A stretch of DNA of 6,844 nt from contig CAIZHO010000510.1 in NCBI GenBank assembly GCA_903932805.1, positions 1 to 6,844 of the forward strand, read 5' to 3'. The position numbers and the translations under genes were made by a program. Origin of the DNA: an uncultured Roseiflexaceae bacterium. Lineage in GTDB: Bacteria; Chloroflexota; Chloroflexia; Chloroflexales; Roseiflexaceae. The notes under the pieces are model-generated. The model was not told where the DNA came from. It saw only the letters and a program-made list of their open reading frames with translations, and searched no databases. Of this stretch, positions 1 to 5,853 are shown piece by piece. The stretch's first letter is position 1; every line of letters begins with the position of its first letter.

Positions 1-278
1 ACGGTGGCGAAGATACAAAACAACATACCGACTTCTGCAGCAGACACCGCAGAGGCATCATGCAGAGGAGATCGTGTCCGGAGATAGACGATGCTGTATA
101 TCGCCGAAAGCGCAAACGCGGCCGAGGTTACCCAAGCAGTCGGTACATGCACAATGATAATACGCCCTGCTTCACCGAGGCCTACATATTGCGGAACGAC
201 CAAGAACATGGCATAAATGATGCCCGCCATCGCCAGTCCCAACGCATATTTGGCTATCAGTGCGAGTCGCTCAGCCAT
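1..278 (-). CDS. ccmC: Cytochrome c maturation protein CcmC, N-terminal part (runs off left edge)
   Basis: CcmC is an inner-membrane protein of System I cytochrome c maturation that loads haem onto the chaperone CcmE on the outer face of the membrane. The 92 visible residues begin MAERLALIAKYALGL. They contain a first membrane helix (about residues 8-28), then an external segment ending in the conserved GxxxRIIxVHVPxAW signature (residues 37-49), then a second helix and the start of a third. The histidine of the HVP motif (residue 44) corresponds to an essential haem-binding histidine of the family. The tryptophan-rich haem-binding segment expected further on lies outside the window. The ATG at 278 is preceded by a strong purine run (AAGGGGGG, 6-8 bases upstream), which fixes the start. 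The gene lies 141 bases downstream of ccmB on the same strand. The related CcmF/CcsA families share this fold, but size and motif position favour CcmC. Confidence 0.87.
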   Translation of the reverse strand, partial: MAERLALIAKYALGLAMAGIIYAMFLVVPQYVGLGEAGRIIIVHVPTAWVTSAAFALSAIYSIVYLRTRSPLHDASAVSAAEVGMLFCIFAT

Positions 279-309
279 GCGACACCCCCCTTTTTTGGTT
301 ATTGGGCGC

Positions 310-338
310 ATCATACGGCATCACTGTGAGATGAGCAA
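310..338 (-). promoter_or_regulatory. Putative sigma-70-type promoter for ccmC
   Basis: Reading the minus strand, TTGCTC (338-333) and TATGAT (315-310) are separated by exactly 17 bases. They lie about 32 bases upstream of the ccmC start codon. The matches to consensus are 4/6 and 5/6. The element sits in the ccmB-ccmC gap, so ccmC may be transcribed independently as well as by read-through from ccmAB. This is a motif match only. Confidence 0.4.
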
Positions 339-352
339 ATCGTGAGAAAAGC

Positions 353-364
353 GCATTGCAATGC
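353..364. promoter_or_regulatory. Perfect 12-base palindrome upstream of the ccmC promoter
   Basis: GCATTGCAATGC is its own reverse complement. It lies 14 bases upstream of the putative ccmC -35 element, around -50 to -60 from the expected transcription start, where an activator or dimeric regulator could bind. The role is inferred. A 12-base palindrome can also arise by chance. Confidence 0.3.
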
Positions 365-419
365 AGATATACAAAAATTCTACATTCCTTACACGCTGCT
401 AATGCAGGGGCACATGTGG

Positions 420-1106
420 TCAATCCTCCCACACCGTTGCAAACAAGAACAGCGATGTCACAAACATCGCAACTGCATATGCAAGCATTGTTTGAATAGG
501 CGCGAGACAACGATCCCACCCCGCACCAGCCAGTGCGAGTGCCGTCCCACGGACCGCGGTAACCAATAATGGGATCAGCAAGGGGAACGACAATACCGCA
601 AACAACGTGCTCCGTGACGACGCACGTGCAATGATGGCAGCAATCAATGTTGTACCGGTTACCAAACCGAGTGACCCTGACGCGAGCATGACTGCAAATG
701 CACTTGGTGCTTTGACCTGCATGCGCAACAACACCACTGCCAGGACTGCAACCAACAATGTCAAGGCGACCAGCAGTACCATGTTAAACAGCAGTTTGCC
801 CAGATAGACCGCATGCGCCGGTGCAGCCAGACGCAGCGCTGCTGCGGTGCGCTGTTCTTCTTCGACCACAAAGACCCGCGCTAATGCAGTGAATGCTGCA
901 AACAGCAACACAATCCAAACCAATGCAGCATGGATGAGGGGTAATTCGGCTGAGCGATTGAGCGGACCAAGCCCGATGCTGACGGCCACAATACTACACA
1001 CCGCAAACAATGCCACCGCATTGAGTGCTTGCCGGCTGCGTAATTCACTGCGCACTTCGCGTACAAAGACCGCTTTGGTAGCACGCCATAACAGAGTATT
1101 GTTCAT
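420..1106 (-). CDS. ccmB: Haem exporter membrane subunit CcmB
   Basis: CcmB is the membrane permease of the CcmAB(CD) ABC complex, which uses ATP hydrolysis to release holo-CcmE during cytochrome c maturation. The 228-residue length matches the family (about 220). Visible hallmarks are the N-terminal cytoplasmic stretch VFVREVRSELRSRQALNA, the conserved acidic VVEEEQRTAAALRLAAP loop (about residues 80-96), and roughly six hydrophobic helices near residues 28-46, 57-78, 104-127, 133-160, 165-187 and 206-226. The fifth helix carries the SFPLLIPLLV segment typical of CcmB. Its ATG (1106-1104) overlaps the stop of ccmA in an ATGA arrangement, which implies translational coupling and fixes the start. 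No clear terminator follows the stop codon before ccmC. Confidence 0.9.
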   Translation of the reverse strand: MNNTLLWRATKAVFVREVRSELRSRQALNAVALFAVCSIVAVSIGLGPLNRSAELPLIHAALVWIVLLFAAFTALARVFVVEEEQRTAAALRLAAPAHAVYLGKLLFNMVLLVALTLLVAVLAVVLLRMQVKAPSAFAVMLASGSLGLVTGTTLIAAIIARASSRSTLFAVLSFPLLIPLLVTAVRGTALALAGAGWDRCLAPIQTMLAYAVAMFVTSLFLFATVWED

Positions 1107-1726
1107 ACAACACCTTCGAGTCGTACGAGGGTATCAGCAAAGCGTTGTTCACGCGGATCATTGGTCGCAATCACCGTCATGCCATGCAGGCGCTGGGTTG
1201 CGACGACGTCTTCGAGCAACGCATGACCGCGCTCGTCGAGCATGACACTTGGTTCATCGAGCAACAGCAATGACGGGCGGTGGAGCAACGCATAGGCGTA
1301 ACGCAGTCGATGTGTCATCCCAGAAGAATACGTCGCCAGCAAGTCGTCTGCCCGACCCTGCAAACCGACGCGATCAAGCAATGCAACGATCGCGTCGTCG
1401 GGAATGTCCACTCCGCGCACATCCGCAAAAAAACGCAGATTCTCGTGGCCGGTGAGCTCGCGATACAACATCAAATCGGGCGCCATCCAGCCAATATCCT
1501 GACGGGCATCTGCCGGGTGGACTGCTTGGGTCCCGGTGACACAGCCAACATGGCCGGTAGACGGACGTTGCAGCCCTGCCAGTACCCGCAGCAGGGAGCT
1601 TTTGCCGCTCCCATTTTGGCCAGTAATAACCATCACCATGCCGCGCTCGAGCCGTAATGTCAGATGCGACAACACGCGCCGAGCGCCATAATCTATACTG
1701 ATGTCTGTGAGTTCGATCGCATCCAT
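1103..1726 (-). CDS. ccmA: Haem exporter ATP-binding subunit CcmA
   Basis: CcmA is the cytoplasmic ATPase of the CcmAB complex in cytochrome c maturation. The 207-residue ABC domain has a Walker A GQNGSGKS (residues 36-43), an ABC signature YSSGM (133-137), and a Walker B LLLLD with catalytic E (153-158) followed by a D-loop-like SVMLDE. Two positions deviate from textbook ABC proteins. The region where a Q-loop glutamine is expected reads GWMAPD (79-84), and the switch histidine position reads ATND (187-190, Asn189). Assignment as CcmA rather than a generic ABC ATPase rests mainly on the 4-base overlap with ccmB and on ccmC next. The ATG at 1726 has GGGGGAG eight bases upstream. It is the first gene of the minus-strand cluster and diverges from the ChrB-domain gene. 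Confidence 0.87.
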   Translation of the reverse strand: MDAIELTDISIDYGARRVLSHLTLRLERGMVMVITGQNGSGKSSLLRVLAGLQRPSTGHVGCVTGTQAVHPADARQDIGWMAPDLMLYRELTGHENLRFFADVRGVDIPDDAIVALLDRVGLQGRADDLLATYSSGMTHRLRYAYALLHRPSLLLLDEPSVMLDERGHALLEDVVATQRLHGMTVIATNDPREQRFADTLVRLEGVV

Positions 1727-1744
1727 GCGCTCTACTCCCCCAAC

Positions 1745-1768
1745 AATACGTCACACATTCGTCGTATT
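1745..1768. promoter_or_regulatory. Inverted repeat in the ccmA / ChrB-domain divergent region
   Basis: AATACG (1745-1750) and CGTATT (1763-1768) form a perfect six-base inverted repeat with a 12-base spacer. The right arm overlaps the putative -10 of ccmA, so a dimeric repressor bound here could affect both divergent genes. Operator function is inferred from symmetry and position alone. Confidence 0.3.
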
Positions 1769-1778
1769 ATCACATAAT
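1750..1778 (+). promoter_or_regulatory. Weak putative promoter for the ChrB-domain gene
   Basis: GTCACA (1750-1755) and CATAAT (1773-1778) are spaced by 17 bases on the plus strand. Transcription would begin near 1785, giving a leader of about 55 bases before the ATG at 1841. That would exclude the earlier in-frame ATG at 1784 as a start. Matches to consensus are only partial. Confidence 0.28.
1766..1774 (-). promoter_or_regulatory. Extended -10 element for ccmA
   Basis: On the minus strand the sequence TGTGATAAT is an extended -10 (TGn plus GATAAT). It is placed to start transcription about 30 bases upstream of the ccmA ATG. No good -35 is seen, which is tolerated when the TG extension is present. 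It almost abuts the putative -10 of the divergent ChrB-domain gene. Confidence 0.4.
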
Positions 1779-1825
1779 CAATCATGCCGTTGCACAGCGT
1801 GCGTCGCGGGAACGGTGCAGACGTT

Positions 1826-1833
1826 GGAAGGGA
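1826..1833 (+). promoter_or_regulatory. Ribosome binding site that decides the ChrB-domain start
   Basis: GGAAGGGA ends seven bases before the ATG at 1841. The earlier in-frame ATG at 1784 has no comparable purine run upstream and would lie inside the divergent promoter region. The later start is therefore preferred. Confidence 0.6.
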
Positions 1834-1840
1834 ACAACCC

Positions 1841-2287
1841 ATGAAGTGGATGACAAAATCTGGTCTCAAAGTAGGCCGTATTGGCTGTGCCTGGCTGATT
1901 GCACGCTACATCGATCATCAGCCACAATTTGTCTTTTGTGACGAGGCAGATATGCCAGCCGAAGCCCTGCGGCGCGGGGCAATCTTGTTCCACATCGACG
2001 GCAGCGAGTATGCACGCGCAGGGACCGAGTCGTCGTTTGAGGTCTTGTTGCGCAAATCGAATCTCACCAACAATCCTGCACTGGTGTTGCTGAGCCACAT
2101 TGTCGGCACGGCAGATGTCAAAACAAGCCCACACCAGCGCCCCGAAGGGGCAGGCCTGCGCGCAATGTGCGACGGCCTCGGCTGGCGGTACCCCGATGAC
2201 GACAATCAAATTATTGTCGAAGGTTTTTCGTACTACGATTCGTTGTATCAGTGGTGTGAGCGCCAGGTTGCCCTCGGCCGGAATTAA
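1841..2287 (+). CDS. Stand-alone ChrB C-terminal domain protein (chromate resistance family)
   Basis: The 148-residue product corresponds to the C-terminal 'chromate resistance exported protein' domain of ChrB (Pfam ChrB_C family, recognised by eye). Matching features are the opening MKWMTKSGLKVGRIGCAWLI (residues 1-20) followed by ARYID, the FHIDGSEYARAGTESSFEVL block (50-69), the SPHQRPEGAGLRAM segment (96-109), PDDD (118-121) and YDSLYQWC (132-139). In Proteobacteria ChrB regulates or assists chromate efflux by ChrA. Here the N-terminal ChrB region is absent and no chrA lies in the window, so a role in chromate resistance is unproven. Cysteines at 16, 33, 110 and 139 and several histidines might bind metal. 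I see no signal peptide. The start at 1841 is chosen over 1784 because of its ribosome binding site and family alignment. The gene is divergent from ccmA and convergent with the Asp-box gene. Confidence 0.82.
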   Translation: MKWMTKSGLKVGRIGCAWLIARYIDHQPQFVFCDEADMPAEALRRGAILFHIDGSEYARAGTESSFEVLLRKSNLTNNPALVLLSHIVGTADVKTSPHQRPEGAGLRAMCDGLGWRYPDDDNQIIVEGFSYYDSLYQWCERQVALGRN

Positions 2288-2309
2288 CAGCAATACCGTG
2301 CGAGACACC

Positions 2310-2344
2310 CAACGCCCCACCGCAAGCGGTGGGGCGTTGATTTT
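2310..2344 (+). terminator. Rho-independent terminator after the ChrB-domain gene
   Basis: A perfect 14-base inverted repeat (2310-2323 and 2326-2339, GC-rich, two unpaired bases at the centre) begins 22 bases after the stop codon. It is followed by GA and then TTTT on the plus strand. On the minus strand it lies about 30 bases beyond the stop of the convergent Asp-box gene and is preceded by AAAA, so it may act in both directions, but the T-tract favours the plus strand. Confidence 0.82.
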
Positions 2345-2369
2345 CATCGGTATGATCGGCCAGAGAACC

Positions 2370-5300
2370 TTAGACGATGACGTTGCCCACACCGGCTGCC
2401 GACACCTTTTTGGCGAAGGCAGCAATGTCACCGCTGGTCAAGCCGCGCATGCTCCCAAAGACTTCGTCAATGTCTTCGCCGAGTGAGTTAAACACCTCGA
2501 CTGCCTGGTCGGTAGGCCGGTAATTCCCCACCGAGACGGCATCGGTGATGCCGCTGAGTTTGGCGAGCAACTTGGTTCCGTGATTCATCATGCCAGGCCA
2601 ACCTGGCTTGAGGTCGGGGATTTGCAGCTGCTTCTCGAGCTCGAGGACGCGGTCGCGCAGAGCGGCTGCTTCCTTGGCCAGTTCGGCATGCTGCGGGTTC
2701 CGCGCGAGGCGCTTCTGCATACCGTCGAGCTGAGCGCGCACATCACGCATCTGATTGATTGCAGCAATGGTATCGCCCATGCGGTTGTAGATGCGCATCA
2801 ACATGGTGAACTGTGCATCCATGTCTGCTTGGCTGGCATCGGTGAAGGCATCCTTGACAATGGTCAGCGGCTGGGTATGAGTCTGACCGGCGACGGTCAG
2901 TTTGACCGTGTAGCTGCCAGGGGCGACCTTAGGACCATAGACGACTGCACCAGCCACCGGGTCATTGCCGATAATTTTCGGCAATGGCTTGACGCGCATG
3001 TCCCAGACGAAGCGGTTCCACCCCTTCCGTGCGCGGGCACGTGGCAGGTCGTGTTTGTCGTCAGACTTTTCGACCTTGGTGCCGGCAGGGCGACTGTAGT
3101 ACTCGTTGATGAGCGTGCCCTGTGCGTCGTAGAAGGCCAAATGAATGGGCTCGGCGGGTACATCTTTGAGCCAGTAGGTGATGATTGCACCACGTGGTGG
3201 ATTGAGTCCCGAATCGAGGAAGGTACGCTCGACGAACCCTTCGTCGTTGATTTTGGCGGTGTGGGCGCAGACATCTCCCAAGCCAGCCATGTAGTTTTTG
3301 CCGGGCGCTCCCGCACCGTCCTCGTCCTCGAACAACGCGGCTAGGATGCGCTCGGATGGGCGTGGGGCAAACAGATGCGCCGCTGCCTGCTTGGCGGCTG
3401 GGTTGTATTGGCGCAACGGCGTGATGTCGTCGAGAATCCACATCGCACGGCCGTGCGTGCCGGCGACGAGGTCACCGTTTTTGATGATGAGGTCATAGAT
3501 CGGGCAGACCGGCAAATTGAGCTGGAACAGCTCCCAAGCCGCGCCACCGTCGAACGAGACGTACAAATTCGTCTCGGTACCGGCAAAGAGCAAATCCTTA
3601 CGGACCGTGTCTTCGCGGACAATGCGCACAAAATGATCGGCACCGATACCGGCAGTGATTTTTTTCCATGTCTTGCCGCTGTCGGTCGAGCGATAGATAT
3701 ACGGCGCGTAGTCATCCAACTTGTGCCGTGCCGCCGAGAAGGTAATGGTGTCGGCGTTGTGTGCAGACACTTCGATGGACGTGACCATTGCCCATTCGGG
3801 CAAGTCCTTAGGGGTCACATTGGTCCAGGTTTTGCCGTGGTCACGGGACACATTGATGAGGCCGTCGTCCGATCCTGCCCACAACTCACCTGCGCGATGG
3901 GGGGACTCGGTGAACGAAAAGACCGTGCAATAGACTTCGGCGCCGACCGAGTCGCGGTCGATGGGTCCACCGGTCACTTGCAGTTTGGTCGCGTCGTTAC
4001 GGGTCAAATCTGGACTGATGGGGGTCCAGCTTTGGCCTTCGTTAGTCGTCTTAAAGACCACATTGCCGGCGCAGTAGAGCGTATTGGGGTCGTGTGGCGA
4101 AAAGACAATGGGGTAGGTCCAGGCGAAGCGGTACTTGTGCTTGACGGCACCTTCACCGGTCATCGACTCGGGCCAGGTCGTCACCAACCGAATCTGCTGG
4201 GTCCGTTCGTCGTAGCGCTGCAGACAATTGCCGCCGCCCGACGACGACCCGATAGCGCCGACGTAGACAATGTTGTCGTCCTTGGGGTCGACCACGATAT
4301 AGCCCGATTCACCAGTGCCGGCGATTTTGACGGCGCTCCACGGAATCGAGGTGCTGGCCGACCGGCTGGGCACTGCCAACGAACTATTGTCCTGCTGGGT
4401 GCCATACACGCGGTACGGTGTACGATTGTCGACGCCGATATGGTAGTACTGCGAGGTCGGCTGATTGTAGATGCTGGTCCAAGTCCCGCCGGTGTTGAAA
4501 CTGATATTTGCACCGCCGTCGTTGCCTTGGATCATGCGCTTGTTGTACACGGGCGAGATCCACAAGTCGTGGTTATCGCCATGTGGGGTGTCAATTTGGG
4601 TATATGTTGCGCCTGCGTCTGTGGACTTCCACAAGGAGAGACAGTTGACATACACCGTGTCTGCATCTTGGGTGTCGGCATGGACATGCGTGTAGTACCA
4701 CGCGCGCGAAATGAGCAAATCATTGGCAGCAACGTGTGACCAGGTCTCGCCGTAGTCATCCGAGCGGTACATGCCTGCAGCATCTGCGTGCTGGATCAGA
4801 CACCATACACGACCAGGTCGTGCCGGCGAAGCAGTGATACCCATCTTGCCCAATGTGCCGGTCGGCAGACCTGGTTTGCTGGTGATGTCTTCCCATGTAT
4901 CGCCGCCGTCTTTGGAGCGGTATACCGCCGAGCCAGCGCCACCGGACGAAATATCCCAGAATTTGCGATGTGCTTCCCATGTCGTTGCATACAGGATACG
5001 TGGATTATTGACGTCGACGGTGAGGTCGATGGCACCGGAGTTTTCGTCGCGATAGAGGACCTTGGTCCAGGTCTCGCCACCGTTGGTGGTCTTGTAGACA
5101 CCACGTTCGCTGTTCGGGCCGAATGCATGACCGAAGGCTGCGACCCAGACGATGTCGGGGTTGGTGGGGTGAATGCGCACTTTGGCAATGTGACGGGTAT
5201 CGGCGAGGCCCATGTGCTTCCAGGTTGCGCCTGCATCGGTGGAGCGATAGACGCCGTCCCCGTGCGAAACGTCGATACGGATGGTGGCTTCGCCCATGCC

Positions 5301-5546
5301 GGCCCAGACCACATTGGGGTCGGATTCCGAGACGGCCACTGCGCCGACCGACGACGTCTTGAAGAAGCCGTCCGAGACATTGAACCAGTATTGGCCGGCG
5401 TCGGTGGTCTTCCAGACGCCACCCGCACAAGCGCCAAAGTAAAAGACATTGTTGTCGTGGGGATCACCAGCAACGGTGACTACCCGGCCACCACGGAATG
5501 GGCCGATACAACGCCATTGCAACAGTCCATCAAACTGTTCGGTCAT
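2370..5546 (-). CDS. Large Asp-box (BNR) beta-propeller protein, sortilin/VPS10-like, no signal peptide
   Basis: The 1058-residue product belongs to the bacterial family annotated variously as glycosyl hydrolase, BNR-repeat or VPS10/sortilin-like protein. About ten Asp-boxes (S/T-x-D-x-G-x-T-W type) occur near residues 47, 102, 153, 211, 262, 308, 500, 567, 620 and 664, implying one or two multi-bladed beta-propellers over residues 10-710. Family hallmarks include WRCIGPFRGGR at the N-terminus, GTHGRAMWILDDITPLRQ (about 696-713), and a beta-sandwich-like segment with NRFVWDMR (about 844-851) and GSYTVKL. A charged, probably coiled-coil stretch follows (about 905-975). The start at 5546 is preferred because GAGG lies six bases upstream; an ATG at 5558 would add four residues. 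Neither start gives a signal peptide, and the frame upstream encodes no hydrophobic segment, whereas many relatives are exported. Asp-boxes are structural, so neither a substrate nor an enzymatic activity can be assigned. Confidence 0.88.
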   Translation of the reverse strand: MTEQFDGLLQWRCIGPFRGGRVVTVAGDPHDNNVFYFGACAGGVWKTTDAGQYWFNVSDGFFKTSSVGAVAVSESDPNVVWAGMGEATIRIDVSHGDGVYRSTDAGATWKHMGLADTRHIAKVRIHPTNPDIVWVAAFGHAFGPNSERGVYKTTNGGETWTKVLYRDENSGAIDLTVDVNNPRILYATTWEAHRKFWDISSGGAGSAVYRSKDGGDTWEDITSKPGLPTGTLGKMGITASPARPGRVWCLIQHADAAGMYRSDDYGETWSHVAANDLLISRAWYYTHVHADTQDADTVYVNCLSLWKSTDAGATYTQIDTPHGDNHDLWISPVYNKRMIQGNDGGANISFNTGGTWTSIYNQPTSQYYHIGVDNRTPYRVYGTQQDNSSLAVPSRSASTSIPWSAVKIAGTGESGYIVVDPKDDNIVYVGAIGSSSGGGNCLQRYDERTQQIRLVTTWPESMTGEGAVKHKYRFAWTYPIVFSPHDPNTLYCAGNVVFKTTNEGQSWTPISPDLTRNDATKLQVTGGPIDRDSVGAEVYCTVFSFTESPHRAGELWAGSDDGLINVSRDHGKTWTNVTPKDLPEWAMVTSIEVSAHNADTITFSAARHKLDDYAPYIYRSTDSGKTWKKITAGIGADHFVRIVREDTVRKDLLFAGTETNLYVSFDGGAAWELFQLNLPVCPIYDLIIKNGDLVAGTHGRAMWILDDITPLRQYNPAAKQAAAHLFAPRPSERILAALFEDEDGAGAPGKNYMAGLGDVCAHTAKINDEGFVERTFLDSGLNPPRGAIITYWLKDVPAEPIHLAFYDAQGTLINEYYSRPAGTKVEKSDDKHDLPRARARKGWNRFVWDMRVKPLPKIIGNDPVAGAVVYGPKVAPGSYTVKLTVAGQTHTQPLTIVKDAFTDASQADMDAQFTMLMRIYNRMGDTIAAINQMRDVRAQLDGMQKRLARNPQHAELAKEAAALRDRVLELEKQLQIPDLKPGWPGMMNHGTKLLAKLSGITDAVSVGNYRPTDQAVEVFNSLGEDIDEVFGSMRGLTSGDIAAFAKKVSAAGVGNVIV

Positions 5547-5550
5547 GGAA

Positions 5551-5556
5551 TACCTC
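5551..5556 (-). promoter_or_regulatory. Ribosome binding site deciding the Asp-box gene start
   Basis: The minus-strand sequence GAGGTA lies six bases (counted from GAGG) upstream of the ATG at 5546. It overlaps the alternative ATG at 5558, which itself has only a weak purine context upstream. Translation from 5546 is therefore favoured. Confidence 0.6.
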
Positions 5557-5579
5557 ATTCTGGTAATGCGACTGCTGCG

Positions 5580-5588
5580 ATTATAGCA
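5580..5588 (-). promoter_or_regulatory. Extended -10 promoter for the Asp-box gene
   Basis: On the minus strand TGCTATAAT is a perfect consensus -10 (TATAAT) with a TG extension, 33 bases upstream of the start codon at 5546. No convincing -35 hexamer occurs 16-18 bases further upstream, which fits an extended -10 promoter. The predicted leader is about 27 bases. Confidence 0.58.
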
Positions 5589-5647
5589 AAGAACATCGGC
5601 ACACTCTATCCCGCTCCTTGCATCATGGTCTGTTTCGTCACGATGCT

Positions 5648-5663
5648 ATGAATGGGCATTCAT
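5648..5663. repeat. Dyad ATGAATG-GG-CATTCAT with flanking direct repeats
   Basis: Seven-base perfect arms flank a GG centre. The direct repeat ATGCTAT overlaps both edges (5643-5649 and 5662-5668). It lies about 60 bases upstream of the extended -10 of the Asp-box gene, a plausible position for a regulator, but function is only inferred. Confidence 0.4.
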
Positions 5664-5727
5664 GCTATACACGCAGCATGTTGATTGTGTTCTTGTACGC
5701 TGTCTCGCACGTCTGTTTGACGTTCAC

Positions 5728-5742
5728 AACGTATGATACGTT
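5728..5742. repeat. Dyad AACGTAT-G-ATACGTT
   Basis: A 15-base, perfectly symmetrical element has seven-base arms around one central base. It resembles the form of operators bound by dimeric helix-turn-helix regulators. It lies about 140 bases upstream of the Asp-box -10, and no regulator gene is present in the window to pair with it. Confidence 0.4.
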
Positions 5743-5771
5743 TTCTCGGCACACAAAAACTCTAGCACGAT

Positions 5772-5803
5772 GGTGTACGAAATCCTTCACAATCATGTAC
5801 ACC
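5772..5803. repeat. Inverted repeat GGTGTAC ... GTACACC
   Basis: Seven-base perfect arms (5772-5778 and 5797-5803) are separated by 18 bases. The site lies 51 bases beyond the stop of the membrane-protein gene on the minus strand. It could be a weak transcript hairpin or a pair of half-sites. No T-tract accompanies it. Confidence 0.3.
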
Positions 5804-5853
5804 GCATAACGACGAAATCTGTACTCACGTACCAATAAAAGGGAGATAAGACT

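Larger units (their letters stand above)
5589..5853. other. Non-coding region with three dyads, upstream of the Asp-box gene
   Basis: Together with the promoter and leader, 307 bases (5547-5853) separate the Asp-box gene from the next gene. I see no convincing coding sequence here; a 63-codon plus-strand frame (5618-5809) has no recognisable ribosome binding site or protein family. The region is more AT-rich than its neighbours and contains three dyad symmetries, listed separately. No clear intrinsic terminator for the gene ending at 5854 was found, although the dyad at 5772-5803 might contribute. Confidence 0.55.

Noticed and set aside
1784..1840. Upstream in-frame ATG as the ChrB-domain start
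   Set aside because: It has no ribosome binding site, lies at the edge of the divergent promoter region and would add 19 residues that do not resemble the family. The ATG at 1841 has a good site and matches the expected N-terminus.
2310..2339. Hairpin considered as a repeat element or attachment site
   Set aside because: Its position just after a stop codon, the GC-rich stem and the following T-run make a transcription terminator the simplest explanation. No second copy is seen in the window.
1778..2431. 217-codon minus-strand frame opposite the ChrB-domain gene
   Set aside because: It is a shadow of the plus-strand gene, crosses the terminator hairpin and enters the convergent gene. The plus-strand product has clear family similarity.
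3375..4739. Long plus-strand open frame (454 codons) opposite the Asp-box gene
   Set aside because: It is antisense to a gene with clear Asp-box motifs and family signatures. Its translation shows no recognisable domain, and it follows from the codon bias of the minus-strand gene. Other antisense frames (2580-3344, 4788-5651) are rejected for the same reason.
5589..5640. Possible leader peptide in the minus-strand upstream region of the Asp-box gene
   Set aside because: Short frames of fewer than 20 codons exist, but none has a convincing ribosome binding site, and the likely promoter lies downstream of them.
5618..5809. 63-codon plus-strand frame in the intergenic region
   Set aside because: There is no ribosome binding site, the amino acid composition is not convincing, and it covers the dyads. 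It is most likely non-coding.
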